This document shows, one piece after another, positions 8,027 through 17,351 of a DNA stretch of 64,000 bases. Each line of letters begins with the position of its first letter. The stretch's first letter is position 1. Location: NCBI GenBank assembly GCA_025055675.1, contig JANWWT010000001.1, forward strand, positions 744,001 through 808,000, read 5' to 3'. The notes beneath the pieces were generated by a model that did not search any database, was not told where the DNA came from, and saw only the letters and a program-made list of their open reading frames with translations. Origin of the DNA: Pseudanabaenaceae cyanobacterium SKYG29. Its GTDB lineage: Bacteria > Cyanobacteriota > Cyanobacteriia > Pseudanabaenales > Pseudanabaenaceae. The translations under genes were made by a program, and so were the position numbers.

Positions 8027-8687
8027 GTTGTTTGGTCACGTTTCCTATTCCCTGCAGGCGATTAGTTACCTGGTCAGGGACATTCTATTGCTGCGGGTTG
8101 TAGCGATCGGTGCTAGCATAGCCGAGATTACCTATGATTTTTTAATTGCCGACCAACCTCTCTGGGTGGGTATTCTATGGAACAGCAGTTTTATTATCAT
8201 CAATTTAGGGCAGATTTTGTATAGTCTGGTGGAGCGGGGGCAGTTAAAATTTCAGCCAGAAGAGATGGAACTATACGAGACAGTATTCCATCGGTTTTCG
8301 CTCCTGGAATACAAGAAATTATTACGCATAGCCCAGTGGCATAATTTGCCGCCGCAGCACATCCTTAGTAGGGAGGGAGAAGACATTGATAGTGTAATTC
8401 TTATCTTTAATGGTCTAGTGTCTGTACAGAGGGGAGGGAAAGAAGTTGCGCAGTTGAAAGATGGCAATATTATCGGGGAGATGAGTTTTTTGCAGGGGGG
8501 AGCGGCAACTGCCACTACCAAGACTCTCACGCCAACTAGGGTGATACGATGGAAAAAGGCGGAACTGCGAGCTTTACTCGATCGCAATCCCAACATGGGT
8601 CTGGCTATGCAGTCTGTGTTTAATGCAGAATTAATTTACAAGTTGGTGAAGAAAGATTACGAAAAGCGCTTGGAAAGACAGAGATAG
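8016..8687 (+). CDS. Popeye-like membrane protein with cyclic-nucleotide-binding fold
   Basis: 223 residues. The N-terminus has two or three hydrophobic helices (roughly 22-45 and 52-72) and the C-terminal half is a double-stranded beta-helix like the cNMP-binding fold (NGLVSVQRGGKEVAQLKDGNIIGEMSFL near 130-160). The junction (WNSSFIIINLGQILYSL, then a run of charged residues, then ILSREGEDIDSVILIFNGLVSV) resembles animal Popeye (POPDC) proteins in layout. The phosphate-binding cassette is only partly like classical CRP (GEMSFLQGGAATATTKT). No DNA-binding domain. Ligand unknown. It starts inside the PTPS gene, so the two are probably translated together. Confidence 0.72.
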   Translation: MHYELFGHVSYSLQAISYLVRDILLLRVVAIGASIAEITYDFLIADQPLWVGILWNSSFIIINLGQILYSLVERGQLKFQPEEMELYETVFHRFSLLEYKKLLRIAQWHNLPPQHILSREGEDIDSVILIFNGLVSVQRGGKEVAQLKDGNIIGEMSFLQGGAATATTKTLTPTRVIRWKKAELRALLDRNPNMGLAMQSVFNAELIYKLVKKDYEKRLERQR

Positions 8688-8688
8688 T

Positions 8689-9540
8689 TTGACTCATTCC
8701 CGCTCCTGGCGGTCATTGCGGGATTACTGCCTGTCCTTCTTTTCTTTTGTTTGCACACTCCTCTGTTTGCTGCCCCTGGCTAGTCTGTTATTCTATGTTG
8801 TGGGTCAGGGGCTATCCCGTTTTGATGGAGCAGCTTTCACCCAATTACCACCTCCTCCCAACAGCGAAAGCGGCGGCTTTGCCAATGCCCTGCTGGGCAC
8901 GATCGTGATGGTGGGTATAGCTACAGGGCTGAGTGTGCCGATCGGGGTTTCTGCTGCGGTTTATGGAGCAGAGTTTGATAGCAAAGTCGGTGCGGTGATC
9001 AAGTTGGCGGCAAATGTCCTCTACAGTGTACCTTCTATTCTCACGGGGGTATTCGTCTATGGGCTGATTGTCTTGCCGACAGCGCAGTTGACCCAGGGGC
9101 GCTATGCTTTTTCGGCGGTGGCGGGGGGAGTGGCATTGGCAATTGTCATGTTACCGGTTGTGTTCCGCACTACGATCGAGAGTTTGCAGCAGGTAGAGCA
9201 GGATTTACGGTGGGCAGCTTTGGCAGTGGGAGCAACAGAGAGTCAGGTAGTGTTGGGGGTGGTGTTGCCTACAGCTCTCCCCGCGGTGGGGGTTGGTATC
9301 TTCCTGGCGGTGGCAAGGGTCATGGGGGAAACAGCTCCCCTGATTTTTACGGCGCTATTTAATCAGTACTGGTCACGCAGTGTCTGGGATCGGACGGCTT
9401 CCCTAGCGGTGTTGATTTATGAATTTGCGCGCTCCCCCTTTGCTAATCAACAACAATTGGCATGGACAACAGCTCTGGTTCTTTGTGTGCTGGCCACGAT
9501 CGCTAATTTGGGGGCAAAACTGGTTGCCCGCAGGGACTAG
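8689..9540 (+). CDS. pstA: Phosphate ABC transporter permease PstA (solitary)
   Basis: Inner-membrane permease of the PstSCAB phosphate importer, 283 residues with six predicted spans. Typical blocks: GGFANALLGTIVMVG, the SVPSILTGVFVYG motif, and an EAA-type loop (RWAALAVGATESQVVLGVVLP). The start is TTG, one base after the previous stop, and no better in-frame start is seen before the first span. pstS, pstC and pstB are not next to it, so the rest of the transporter must be encoded elsewhere. The call is firm; the isolation is the unusual part. Confidence 0.9.
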   Translation: MTHSRSWRSLRDYCLSFFSFVCTLLCLLPLASLLFYVVGQGLSRFDGAAFTQLPPPPNSESGGFANALLGTIVMVGIATGLSVPIGVSAAVYGAEFDSKVGAVIKLAANVLYSVPSILTGVFVYGLIVLPTAQLTQGRYAFSAVAGGVALAIVMLPVVFRTTIESLQQVEQDLRWAALAVGATESQVVLGVVLPTALPAVGVGIFLAVARVMGETAPLIFTALFNQYWSRSVWDRTASLAVLIYEFARSPFANQQQLAWTTALVLCVLATIANLGAKLVARRD

Positions 9541-9584
9541 GCAAAAATCTGGTATGTTAAAAACAAGCCAATTATGCAACTGCC

Positions 9585-11444
9585 GTGCGTATCTCCCTCG
9601 ACCACTATCGTATTTTAGGGGTAGCACCTGATGCCAGTCCTACTTATATTCAGCAGGTGTACCATTCCTTGGCGACGTGGATACCCCACCGTGACTTCTC
9701 CGAGGCAGCACTACAGGCACGGCAAAGAGTCCTAGAGCGCTCTTTCCAGGTATTGACCAACCCTGAGCAACGCCTAGAGTATGACCATATCCTAGCGGAA
9801 GGGGAGCGCACCCTGGAAGTTCCTGAACCCGATCGGATGGGAGCACTCCTGATTCTCTATAGTGTGGGGTCATACCAGGAAGTCCTAGAGCTAGCCCAAC
9901 CCCAGTTGGCAGAGGACGAATTGACGCGCAGTGACCGCATTTTGGTTAGGGCTTTAGCATTACAGGCGATCGGGTTAGAGCGGTGGCAGCAGGGCAACTT
10001 TACAGAGGCGGGGGATGCCCTAGAACAAGCCCAAGAGGAATTGATGGAGGCGGGTTTATTTTTACATTTGCGGGGGGAACTCCAGGCTTATTTGTTCAAA
10101 CTGCGTCCCCATCGCATTCTCCATCTCCTCAGTCAACATCCCCACCGTATGGCGCAGGCAATCACTCTTTTAGGGGAAATGCTTGATGAACGAGGGGGCA
10201 TCGAAGGCACAGGCAACGACTATTCCGGTCTCGATCGGGAGCAATTTTTACACTTCATCCAGGAAGTTCGCCAATATTTGCCTACTCGCACCCAAGAACA
10301 ACTGTTTGCCGAGGAAGCTAAGCGTCCCTCTCTAGTAGCTAGTTATCTCCATGGTTACAGTCTGATTGCCAGGGGATTTGCTGAATTTCGCCCTGATTAC
10401 ATCCGCCGTGCCCAGGGCATTTTCTTAAAGCTGCGCCCCAACCAAAATGTCTACCTGGAAACTGCTCTTTGTTCCCTCCTGTTGGGACAAACGGAAGAAG
10501 CCCTTTCAGAAATTATTCTCAGCAATGAATATGACACGATTATTAAGTTTCGCCCCGACCCCAACGCTGAGCCCGATCTGTTACTTAATCTCTGTTGGTA
10601 CTGCGAGCGGTGGCTAGAGAAAGAAGTTTATCCCCACTTTGCTGACTTGGCAGGCAAGTCCCCTTCTCTCAAAGCCTATTTCGCGGAAAAGCAGGTGGAA
10701 ACCTATCTAGAAGAACTCTCCCAAGGCAACCCCGCTGAAACGGCAGGGGAATGGATACCCAGTTCTCTACCCCGCCCGACCGCTCCCCCTGCCCCCCCGA
10801 GAATTCCTGTGCCACCAGCTGTACCGACTCCTAACCCCATCTCCCAGGAAGCAGCCCCTAGGACTCGTACCCGCTCGTTTTTCCCCCGCCTGCTTCTCAT
10901 CTTGGCTGTTGCCCTCAGTGGGTTAGGTGGGGGTGTAGGATTGTGGCTAGTGCGCCGCCAGGGACTGCTACCTTTACCCTCTACTGCCCAACCGCCAGTG
11001 CTGATTCAAACACCCCTGTTTGCCAGTTTCAGCCAAGTTGCCCTCTTAAAAGTGCCGGAGGAAATGAACCTGGAACAAGCCCGACAAATCATTAACAAGT
11101 GGCAGACGATCAAAGCCCAGGCAATGGGGGAGAAGTATGACATCACTGCCCTAGAGGGTATTCTGGTAGAACCGAGTTTGTCCGAATGGCGACGGCGAGT
11201 AGAGCGCAACAAAGAGGAGCAAGCCCATCTAGTCTATAACGTCAAGAATGTGGAAATCAAAACTGTCACGCCCGAGGGCACAGACAAAGCGGATGTGATA
11301 GCCGTAATTACTGAAGACCGCGATTATATCCAGCAGGGGGAGCGAATAGCGAGTGACTCCCGAACCGATGACCAGTACGAAGTCACTTACAAATTGCTGC
11401 GACAAAACGATAACTGGTTTATTCAGGACATGATTGTGAAGTAA
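9585..11444 (+). CDS. ftn2: Cell-division protein ZipN/Ftn2 (ARC6 homologue)
   Basis: FtsZ-tethering division protein of cyanobacteria, the relative of chloroplast ARC6. Order of parts: degenerate J-domain at residues 1-70 (LDHYRILGV ... QVLTNPEQRLEYD), a long alpha-helical repeat region to about 390, a Pro-rich linker, a single span (about 435-457, LLLILAVALSGLGGG), and the conserved C-terminal ARC6 domain (about 490-619, EQARQIINKWQTIKAQAMG ... YEVTYKLLRQNDNWFIQDM). The J-domain lacks a clear HPD. Length 619 is on the short side. Start is GTG; no upstream in-frame ATG fits. Confidence 0.9.
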   Translation: MRISLDHYRILGVAPDASPTYIQQVYHSLATWIPHRDFSEAALQARQRVLERSFQVLTNPEQRLEYDHILAEGERTLEVPEPDRMGALLILYSVGSYQEVLELAQPQLAEDELTRSDRILVRALALQAIGLERWQQGNFTEAGDALEQAQEELMEAGLFLHLRGELQAYLFKLRPHRILHLLSQHPHRMAQAITLLGEMLDERGGIEGTGNDYSGLDREQFLHFIQEVRQYLPTRTQEQLFAEEAKRPSLVASYLHGYSLIARGFAEFRPDYIRRAQGIFLKLRPNQNVYLETALCSLLLGQTEEALSEIILSNEYDTIIKFRPDPNAEPDLLLNLCWYCERWLEKEVYPHFADLAGKSPSLKAYFAEKQVETYLEELSQGNPAETAGEWIPSSLPRPTAPPAPPRIPVPPAVPTPNPISQEAAPRTRTRSFFPRLLLILAVALSGLGGGVGLWLVRRQGLLPLPSTAQPPVLIQTPLFASFSQVALLKVPEEMNLEQARQIINKWQTIKAQAMGEKYDITALEGILVEPSLSEWRRRVERNKEEQAHLVYNVKNVEIKTVTPEGTDKADVIAVITEDRDYIQQGERIASDSRTDDQYEVTYKLLRQNDNWFIQDMIVK

Positions 11445-11541
11445 GAAATTGGGCTTCGGTAAGCTCAGCCCCCAAGCAAAACAGGCTCAACCCCCAAGCG
11501 CTGGGCTCATACTTTCTTCAGACAAACTTTGCTGGCATAAC

Positions 11542-11571
11542 TTGACAAACTAAGGAGGTAAACCCTAAAAT
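11542..11571 (+). promoter_or_regulatory. Sigma70-type promoter of tRNA-Asp
   Basis: TTGACA at 11542-11547 and TAAAAT at 11566-11571 with an 18-bp spacer, ending 20 bp before the first base of the tRNA. Position and sequence fit a group 1 sigma promoter. The stretch in front (11450-11515) has short imperfect repeats of the CTCAGCCCCCAAGC kind and no gene. Confidence 0.6.
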
Positions 11572-11591
11572 ATCAAAGCCACAAATGCAAT

Positions 11592-11665
11592 GGGACTGTA
11601 GTTCAATCGGTTAGAGCACCGCCCTGTCACGGCGGAAGTTGCGGGTTCGAGCCCCGTCAGTCCCG
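11592..11665 (+). tRNA. tRNA-Asp (GTC)
   Basis: 74-nt cloverleaf: acceptor GGGACTG pairs with CAGTCCC, D arm GTTC/GAGC, anticodon stem CCGCC/GGCGG with loop CTGTCAC (anticodon GTC), T arm GCGGG-TTCGAGC-CCCGT, discriminator G. The CCA end is not encoded. Its last base directly abuts the stop codon of the opposite-strand pentapeptide-repeat gene. Confidence 0.97.
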
Positions 11666-13396
11666 TTACCCCTGCAAGGCCTCCAGGAGGAGATGAAAGA
11701 GAGGATGTTTCACTAGGGGTTGTATTTCGGGACAGTCATCATTTTCCACAGCTGTAGCTAGTGTCTTACGCAGAGAAGGGTGCTGGTGTACCAACTCCGC
11801 TGCCTGTGCGATCCCCGCCATCCGATCGGCTATGGACTGGTCACTATAGACGGAGAGAACTTCATCCAGGATGTGCTTGACCTCGGTAATAGCGATCGTT
11901 ATATCGTCCTCTGGCTGTAATACGGTTACTTGTTCAATGACAGTGGGTGGGGGGGCTGCTCCGACCATACCCGCAACCGTACGGCGCTGTTTCATCAATT
12001 CATTGGTTGGGCTAGTAGCTCGATGGACAGAACTCAAACGATTGACACCCCAAAATAGAGTGTTGATATATTCACTGTAGGGCACTGGCTCTCGGGAAAA
12101 ACCGATCACCTCAATCCAGTCCTGGTCAGCCCTTGCCTGATACTCCTCATCCAGAGCTTTCCTTAACAACTCGTAGGAGAGCATGAATTCGTCGTGGAGA
12201 CGGGAACGATCGGTTTCTCCTGCCACCGTCATTTTGATTACTACTGTGCCATCGCCCTTGTTTTTGATACTGGTGATGGACATTTTGGCATCAGGATTGT
12301 GGTTTTGCATATCTTGGAAGGTCTGGGCAAAGGCTTCCCAATCTATGCCCTGATGAAACACTAGGGAGACATAGCCCCTGGTCTTTTGGAACATCCGCAC
12401 AAATTCTTCGGGTTTGAATTTGTCAGCGGGAGGATAGCGGTCTTCGTAGAGACGAGTGAGCAAGCCCTGGGGACGCTCCACCTTGGACTTTAGGTAGATG
12501 TACTCGCATTCCACATTCTCCAAGCGGGTGTCACTATCAACTTCCCAGTTCTCTAAACAGACCCCTGTAAACTGAGTGCCGGTAAAGTTAGTCCCCATTG
12601 CCTGGGTACCACAAATGTAAGCTTTCATCAAGTCGCAGTAACTGAGATCGGCGTAACGCAGGTCCGCGTCAAGGAAGTTTGCCCCCGTTATGTCGGTATA
12701 GCTGAGGTCAGCAAAGCGCAGGTCAGCGTGGCTAAAATCAACACTGCCCAAATAAGCTCGACTCAGACGCGCCCGCACAAGAGTAGCTCCCGAGAGGTCG
12801 ACCTTGAACAAATTAGCTCGCATCAGGTTGGCACGGGTGAGGTTAGCAGCCCGAAGAATTGCTTCGTTGAGGTCGGCACCGTAGAAATTGCTCCGCATCA
12901 AGTTGCAAATACTGAGGTCTGCCTGGACGAGATTAGCTCCGCCCAGGTCGGCGCTGTAGAGATTAGTACCAAATAGGTTGGCATTGGCTAAATTGGCTTT
13001 GCTGAGGTGGGCATTGCGCAGATGGGCTTCACTTATGTCCGTTTCTGAGAGGTCGGCTTCAGTCAAATCTGCTCCAAACATATAGGCACCCCGCAGATAG
13101 GAGCCATGGAGGGAAGCACTAAATAGATTGGTGCCACTGAGGTCAGCTTCCCCCAAAAAGCAACCGTTGAGGTTAGCATGACTGAGGTTAGCAGTGCTTA
13201 AATTAGCATTTCTAAGATTGGAGCCACTCAGGTCTGCCCCTGACAAGTCTACGTCAGTTAGGTCGGCATAACTCAGGTCCCTACCACTGAGGTCAGCACT
13301 CCTGAGGTCAACGGGGGTGTCGGGATGTTCTCTGCGCCAACGATTCCACTCATCTAGTCCTTGTTCTAGTATTTGCAAGTACTCAGCTTTTGCCAT
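11666..13396 (-). CDS. Pentapeptide-repeat protein with a distinct C-terminal domain
   Basis: The first part (about residues 28-285) is a nearly unbroken series of A(D/N)LSx pentapeptides, which fold as a right-handed quadrilateral beta-helix. The remaining ~290 residues have no such repeats: they carry a segment around [15 protein letters not shown] and [13 protein letters not shown], resembling the C-terminal part found in other cyanobacterial pentapeptide proteins, and end in a helical tail. Function unknown. I use the ATG rather than a TTG two codons upstream, since the ATG lies just behind the stop of the SDR-like gene. The gene ends exactly at the tRNA-Asp. Confidence 0.85.
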   Translation of the reverse strand: MAKAEYLQILEQGLDEWNRWRREHPDTPVDLRSADLSGRDLSYADLTDVDLSGADLSGSNLRNANLSTANLSHANLNGCFLGEADLSGTNLFSASLHGSYLRGAYMFGADLTEADLSETDISEAHLRNAHLSKANLANANLFGTNLYSADLGGANLVQADLSICNLMRSNFYGADLNEAILRAANLTRANLMRANLFKVDLSGATLVRARLSRAYLGSVDFSHADLRFADLSYTDITGANFLDADLRYADLSYCDLMKAYICGTQAMGTNFTGTQFTGVCLENWEVDSDTRLENVECEYIYLKSKVERPQGLLTRLYEDRYPPADKFKPEEFVRMFQKTRGYVSLVFHQGIDWEAFAQTFQDMQNHNPDAKMSITSIKNKGDGTVVIKMTVAGETDRSRLHDEFMLSYELLRKALDEEYQARADQDWIEVIGFSREPVPYSEYINTLFWGVNRLSSVHRATSPTNELMKQRRTVAGMVGAAPPPTVIEQVTVLQPEDDITIAITEVKHILDEVLSVYSDQSIADRMAGIAQAAELVHQHPSLRKTLATAVENDDCPEIQPLVKHPLFHLLLEALQG

Positions 13397-13398
13397 AG

Positions 13399-14055
13399 TC
13401 AAACTTGGGCAAACAGTTCGGGAATGGGAATATGGGGAACTGTAGGACTAGTGACTACCTCCACAATTTTATTCCGTGCCGCGGGACAAAACAGCGCTTC
13501 TACACACACCTGCGCCACTAACGATCGGGGAATTCTACCACTAAACAGGGTGTCGGCTTTGCCCATAACTAGATTGTCTGTAGTAGGGGTATTGGTGAGA
13601 CCGCCAGGGCGCACGATCGTGTAAGTAATCCCACTCTGCTCTATGTACCGCTCTGCCTGTTTTTTCCAAAATAGGACTAACCAAAAGAGATTGAGGGGAT
13701 GGAAGAAGACAGAAGTGAGCAGGGAGGAGACCAGTACCAGGTGGGCAATATTTTTGCTGAGGGCGGCTTTGACTAGATTTTTCGTGCCCAGATAGTCTAC
13801 CTGCAATGGACCAAAGATGTTCAAACTGGGACGGGCACCCGTGGCGCAGATGATATGGGTACAATCCCCAATGGCTTCAGGTAGCAAATAGCGATCGAGG
13901 ACATTTCCTTCTACTGTTTCCACACTGTTGCCCCAAATAGCTATAGCCTTACTGGGACTGCGTACTAGTGCCCGCAGGGGTATTCCGCGTGACTGCAATT
14001 CTTTGACGACAGCTTGACCCGTAGCGCCCGTTGCCCCGACGACTAATACTTTCAT
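13399..14055 (-). CDS. NAD(P)-binding SDR-like (NmrA/Tic62-type) protein
   Basis: 218-residue Rossmann protein of the atypical short-chain dehydrogenase group. The N-terminal GATGATGQAVV is the dinucleotide-binding glycine motif, followed by RALVRSP (an Arg that favours NADP) and TGARPS. VSSLL and WKKQAERYIEQSGI mark the usual active-site strand and helix, without a clear YxxxK, so it may be a binding or regulatory protein rather than an enzyme. RPGGLTNTP is the typical substrate-side motif. Similar proteins in cyanobacteria and plastids bind NADP(H) at membranes. It is separated by 2 nt from the downstream pentapeptide gene. Confidence 0.82.
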   Translation of the reverse strand: MKVLVVGATGATGQAVVKELQSRGIPLRALVRSPSKAIAIWGNSVETVEGNVLDRYLLPEAIGDCTHIICATGARPSLNIFGPLQVDYLGTKNLVKAALSKNIAHLVLVSSLLTSVFFHPLNLFWLVLFWKKQAERYIEQSGITYTIVRPGGLTNTPTTDNLVMGKADTLFSGRIPRSLVAQVCVEALFCPAARNKIVEVVTSPTVPHIPIPELFAQV

Positions 14056-14085
14056 AGCTTGCCCCCTAACAGTATTTATTCTACC

Positions 14086-15069
14086 CTAGGGAGTAGCAGA
14101 TAATGCCAGCATCCGTTGAATGGGCTGCAGTGCTGCCAAACGCAGGGATTCATCAAGAGTGATTTCCGGGGAGCGATCGCGCATGGTGTAGTACAGTTTT
14201 TCCAGGGTGTTAAGCCGCATGTAGGGGCATTCGTTACAGGCGCAGTTGTTATGGGCGGGAGCAGGGATAAAGGTCTTGCCCGGGGCAATTTTTGCCATTT
14301 GATGGATAACCCCAGGTTCCGTCACTACGATAAATTCAGGGGCAGCACTGCGGGCGACATACTTGATCAAGGCAGTGGTAGAACCAATAAAGTCGGCATG
14401 GCGTAAAACTGCTGCTTCGCATTCAGGGTGGGCAATCACCTCTGCCTGGGGATGTTTTACTTTTAATTCCACCAGCTTCTGTTCTGAAAAAATTTCATGG
14501 ACAATACAGGTGCCCTCCCACAACAATAAATCTCTTCCTGTCTGTGCCGCTACGTATCTGCCTAAATTGCGATCGGGGGCAAAAATTAGGGGTTGGTCGG
14601 GGGGAAAGGAGTTGACAATTTTGACCGCATTGGCGCTGGTGCAGATCACATCGCTCATAGCTTTGATAGCAGCGGAGCAATTAATGTAGGACACGACTTT
14701 GTGATCGGGGTGAGCAGCTTTGAACTTGCGGAATTCATCAGGAGGACAACTATCAGCAAGGGAACAGCCTGCATTCAGATCAGGGAGGAGGACTTGTTTA
14801 TCGGGATTGAGAATTTTTGCTGTCTCCGCCATAAAATGGACACCCACAAAGACAATCACATCCGCTGTAGTCTGGGCAGCCGCCTGGGCTAGACCGAGGG
14901 AGTCACCAATGTAGTCAGCAATGTCCTGGAGGTCGCTATTTTGGTAATAATGGGCTAAAATAACAGCGTTTAACTCCCGCTTCAGGTCGGTAATTGCCGC
15001 TACTAAATCGATCGGCTTTCTCTCTGTCCTTGATGCACGAGTTGCTACAAACAATTTCTTACCCCCCAA
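14086..15069 (-). CDS. nadA: Quinolinate synthase NadA
   Basis: Makes quinolinate from iminoaspartate and dihydroxyacetone phosphate in NAD synthesis. The three cysteines of the [4Fe-4S] cluster are at residues 102 (AGCSLAD), 188 (EGTCIVHE) and 281 (CNECPYM). Other family blocks: [16 protein letters not shown] and [13 protein letters not shown]. Length 327 is normal. The first methionine adds a short charged leader before the conserved region; a later start cannot be excluded. nadB and nadC are not adjacent. It lies between mutL and the SDR-like gene on the same strand. Confidence 0.96.
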   Translation of the reverse strand: MGGKKLFVATRASRTERKPIDLVAAITDLKRELNAVILAHYYQNSDLQDIADYIGDSLGLAQAAAQTTADVIVFVGVHFMAETAKILNPDKQVLLPDLNAGCSLADSCPPDEFRKFKAAHPDHKVVSYINCSAAIKAMSDVICTSANAVKIVNSFPPDQPLIFAPDRNLGRYVAAQTGRDLLLWEGTCIVHEIFSEQKLVELKVKHPQAEVIAHPECEAAVLRHADFIGSTTALIKYVARSAAPEFIVVTEPGVIHQMAKIAPGKTFIPAPAHNNCACNECPYMRLNTLEKLYYTMRDRSPEITLDESLRLAALQPIQRMLALSATP

Positions 15070-15112
15070 ATCGTGTATTTTCTATTGTACCCGGCCCAGA
15101 TGGAACACTTAC

Positions 15113-16672
15113 CTAGTAACGGCGGAAGAAATTATCTAGTCTTTGTTTGCCCAAGAAGAAGTAAATAGGGCGACCGTGGGGACAGGTGTGGGGGACTTGG
15201 CATTGCTGCCACCCTTGGACGATTTGGGTCATAGTGAGCTGGTCTAACTCTACCCCGTTGCGCACAGCAGCAAGGCAGGCTACCCTAGCCCTAAGAGCCG
15301 TGTTACTAGATTCCCTGCTGAGAGCAGCAACTGCATTAGGCAAATCGGGGTGGTGGACAAGGAGGCGGGGAAGGGCAGTAATCCGCCACGTGTTATGTCC
15401 GAAAGGTTCGGCGGGAATACCCGCTCGGTTTAGGTTCTCCTGTTGTTCCTCGGTCAAATCAGTCAGCAGGAGGGGTTCTGCTAGGGGGACAATTGCCCAG
15501 AGGCTCTCCAACTGCTCAAAGAGAATGCGCTCATGGGCAACGTGCTGTTCTACTAAGTACAATCCCTCGGGTTGCTCCACCAGGATATAGGTTCGGTGCA
15601 GTTGTCCCAAAATTTTGGGCGGGGGAGCGGCGCAGTAATTAGCCTGGGATTCTGCCAAGTGAAAGAGTTGTTTGCCATAGCTGCTCAGACCGGGTTGGGG
15701 CGACTGTAACAACTGTCTGATACCCATCTCCACTCGCTGTTGCCACTCCCCTATGTTATGTAGATAGATTTCCCGTTTGGCGGGATGGCGCTGCCAGTCA
15801 ATCGCCGTTCCTTCCACTTGCAAATGCACAACACACCCAGGAAAGCGTTGGCGGGGTAAAGTATGGCTAAAGGCAGCTAACACTGTCTGTTCTAGTTCTG
15901 GCACATGCACGGGGCGACCATTGACGGCAATCTTAATCCAATCGGGACGGGGACGGGAAAAACGATCGGGTAACCCCACCAACAGTCTGCCATAGTCCTG
16001 CTGCAGTTCCCGCACATCGGTCTCACTACAACGGGGAAAAATTTGCAGCCATATTTCCGCCATGGAAGCTCCTCCCCACAACGTAAACCAGGGGCGTTTT
16101 TCCAGTTCCACTTGCCAGGTTACAGCGGGATGGAGGAGAGCAAACTCTTGGATCAATTTCTGTATCTGCCGCAGTTGTTGGGACCGATCGGGTAAACCAG
16201 CGCGCCGCTGGGCAAAGTGGGCAAATATGCGCTCAGCCGTAACAATTGTGCCTTCCGCCATGGCATAGGGAGTAGGAGCGTCATAACCAGGGCGCATCTG
16301 ATAACCAATCTGTCCTTGGGGGCGGCTGGCAATTGTCAAACGACTGAACTGGGCAATACTGTGGAGTGCTTCCCCCCGAAACCCTAGGCTAGTGATGTTG
16401 GATAAATCCTGCAATTGCCTGATTTTGCTGGTACTGTAGGGTTGCGCCACCTGCACTAAATCTGCCACCGTCATACCTACACCGTTATCCGCCACTTGCA
16501 CTGAGAACAGGTCATCCTCTGTCCACAGGTTAATTGTGATCCGATCGGCTTGGGCATCGAGGGCATTTTCCACCAACTCCCGTACTACAGCCACAGGGGA
16601 GTCAATGACTTCCCCCGCACTAATTAGGGCAACGATCGTTTGGTCTAACGGCTGGATACCTCCAGAGCCCAT
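15113..16672 (-). CDS. mutL: DNA mismatch repair protein MutL
   Basis: GHKL-type ATPase that couples mismatch recognition to strand removal. The N-terminus has ELVENALDA (motif I), DNGVGM (motif II) and STSKI...GFRGEAL (motif III). The C-terminus keeps the metal-site motifs of endonuclease MutL, but the first is altered: EQHVAHERILFE in place of DQHA-x2-E-x4-E, with Asp changed to Glu; CPHGRP is intact near the end. At 519 residues the linker is short. Whether the nuclease is active with the Asp-to-Glu change is uncertain. Confidence 0.95.
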   Translation of the reverse strand: MGSGGIQPLDQTIVALISAGEVIDSPVAVVRELVENALDAQADRITINLWTEDDLFSVQVADNGVGMTVADLVQVAQPYSTSKIRQLQDLSNITSLGFRGEALHSIAQFSRLTIASRPQGQIGYQMRPGYDAPTPYAMAEGTIVTAERIFAHFAQRRAGLPDRSQQLRQIQKLIQEFALLHPAVTWQVELEKRPWFTLWGGASMAEIWLQIFPRCSETDVRELQQDYGRLLVGLPDRFSRPRPDWIKIAVNGRPVHVPELEQTVLAAFSHTLPRQRFPGCVVHLQVEGTAIDWQRHPAKREIYLHNIGEWQQRVEMGIRQLLQSPQPGLSSYGKQLFHLAESQANYCAAPPPKILGQLHRTYILVEQPEGLYLVEQHVAHERILFEQLESLWAIVPLAEPLLLTDLTEEQQENLNRAGIPAEPFGHNTWRITALPRLLVHHPDLPNAVAALSRESSNTALRARVACLAAVRNGVELDQLTMTQIVQGWQQCQVPHTCPHGRPIYFFLGKQRLDNFFRRY

Positions 16673-16686
16673 TGCCCTGTTTCAGC

Positions 16687-16941
16687 TTAGACATTCACTT
16701 CGGGCTGGGGTTCGGGGATAAAGGGGTCTTGGAAGTTAGAGGGTTCGTAGAGAAACCGTACCGCTTCCGATTCCAGCTTATGGATCAGAGTTACATCTAG
16801 GGAGTTATTGACTCTTAGGGCAGCCATAAAGCCATCAATAAACAGGCGTAGTTCATCCCGCGTGTAACCTTTGTGCCACATATCCACCAGGGAATCAGTA
16901 ATCTTTTGGTAGTTGCGGATGGCAAGAGGGTCAGTAATCAT
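16687..16941 (-). CDS. Small conserved cyanobacterial protein, DUF6761-like
   Basis: About 84 residues, mostly helical, with the pattern AIRNYQKITDSLVDMWHKG, ELRLFIDGFMAALR and ESEAVRFLYEPSNF that I associate with the cyanobacterial DUF6761 family. I start at the ATG preceded by CAGGAAGCT; an upstream ATG 13 codons earlier has no ribosome site. No membrane span, no known function. It sits 14 nt upstream of mutL and may share its transcript. Confidence 0.7.
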   Translation of the reverse strand: MITDPLAIRNYQKITDSLVDMWHKGYTRDELRLFIDGFMAALRVNNSLDVTLIHKLESEAVRFLYEPSNFQDPFIPEPQPEVNV

Positions 16942-17351
16942 AGCTTCCTGGCTCAACTGCTTGTGTTGCCATATTAGCACTCCCTCAGGGGAAGGAAAAG
17001 GATTCTTGGATGACCAGTATACTGCTCTAATTTAGCATAGTTTAATTTTCTGGCTATTTCTGATTCCTGCTTTGATAATATCGACTGCCCACAGTATTCA
17101 GTACAATCTATCCAAGCTATGCTGAATTTTCTAACGGGCTAAAATACTATCAATGTAAAACCCTATTGAGATTAGCTCATCACCTCTAACTAAATCCGCA
17201 CTGCTAAAATAATGACCCTCCCAGAAAGCAATGGCATTGATGTTGTTGAGGTTGTAGATGCTATTCAATTTCCTTTGAACTATGCTTACTTTGCTTAATA
17301 GTTAAATCATCTCTCATAGTGCAGTTTTTACAATTTTTAAAGTATAGTTAC
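16942..17351. other. AT-rich gap between tsaB and the DUF6761-like gene
   Basis: No intact gene. The part next to 16942-17060 should hold the promoter for the minus-strand DUF6761-like/mutL pair. A short minus-strand stretch at 17131-17268 looks like protein-coding remnant and is listed separately. Few CGATCG sites are present, unlike neighbouring genes. Confidence 0.5.
17131..17268 (-). pseudogene. Possible coding remnant (about 45 codons)
   Basis: One minus-strand frame reads as plausible protein for 45 codons (…AIAFWEGHYFSSADL then DELISIGFYIDSILA, stop). There is no ATG in frame; a TTG could start it. Just upstream another frame has ATG and 18 codons (MRDDLTIKQSKHSSKEIE, stop), so a single frameshift would join them. 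I do not recognise the family. It may be the decayed end of a gene or a chance frame. Confidence 0.3.

Noticed and set aside
12728-12976. Plus-strand frame of 82 codons within the pentapeptide gene region
   Set aside because: It is the antisense shadow of the repeat codons; composition mirrors the repeats and there is no ribosome site.
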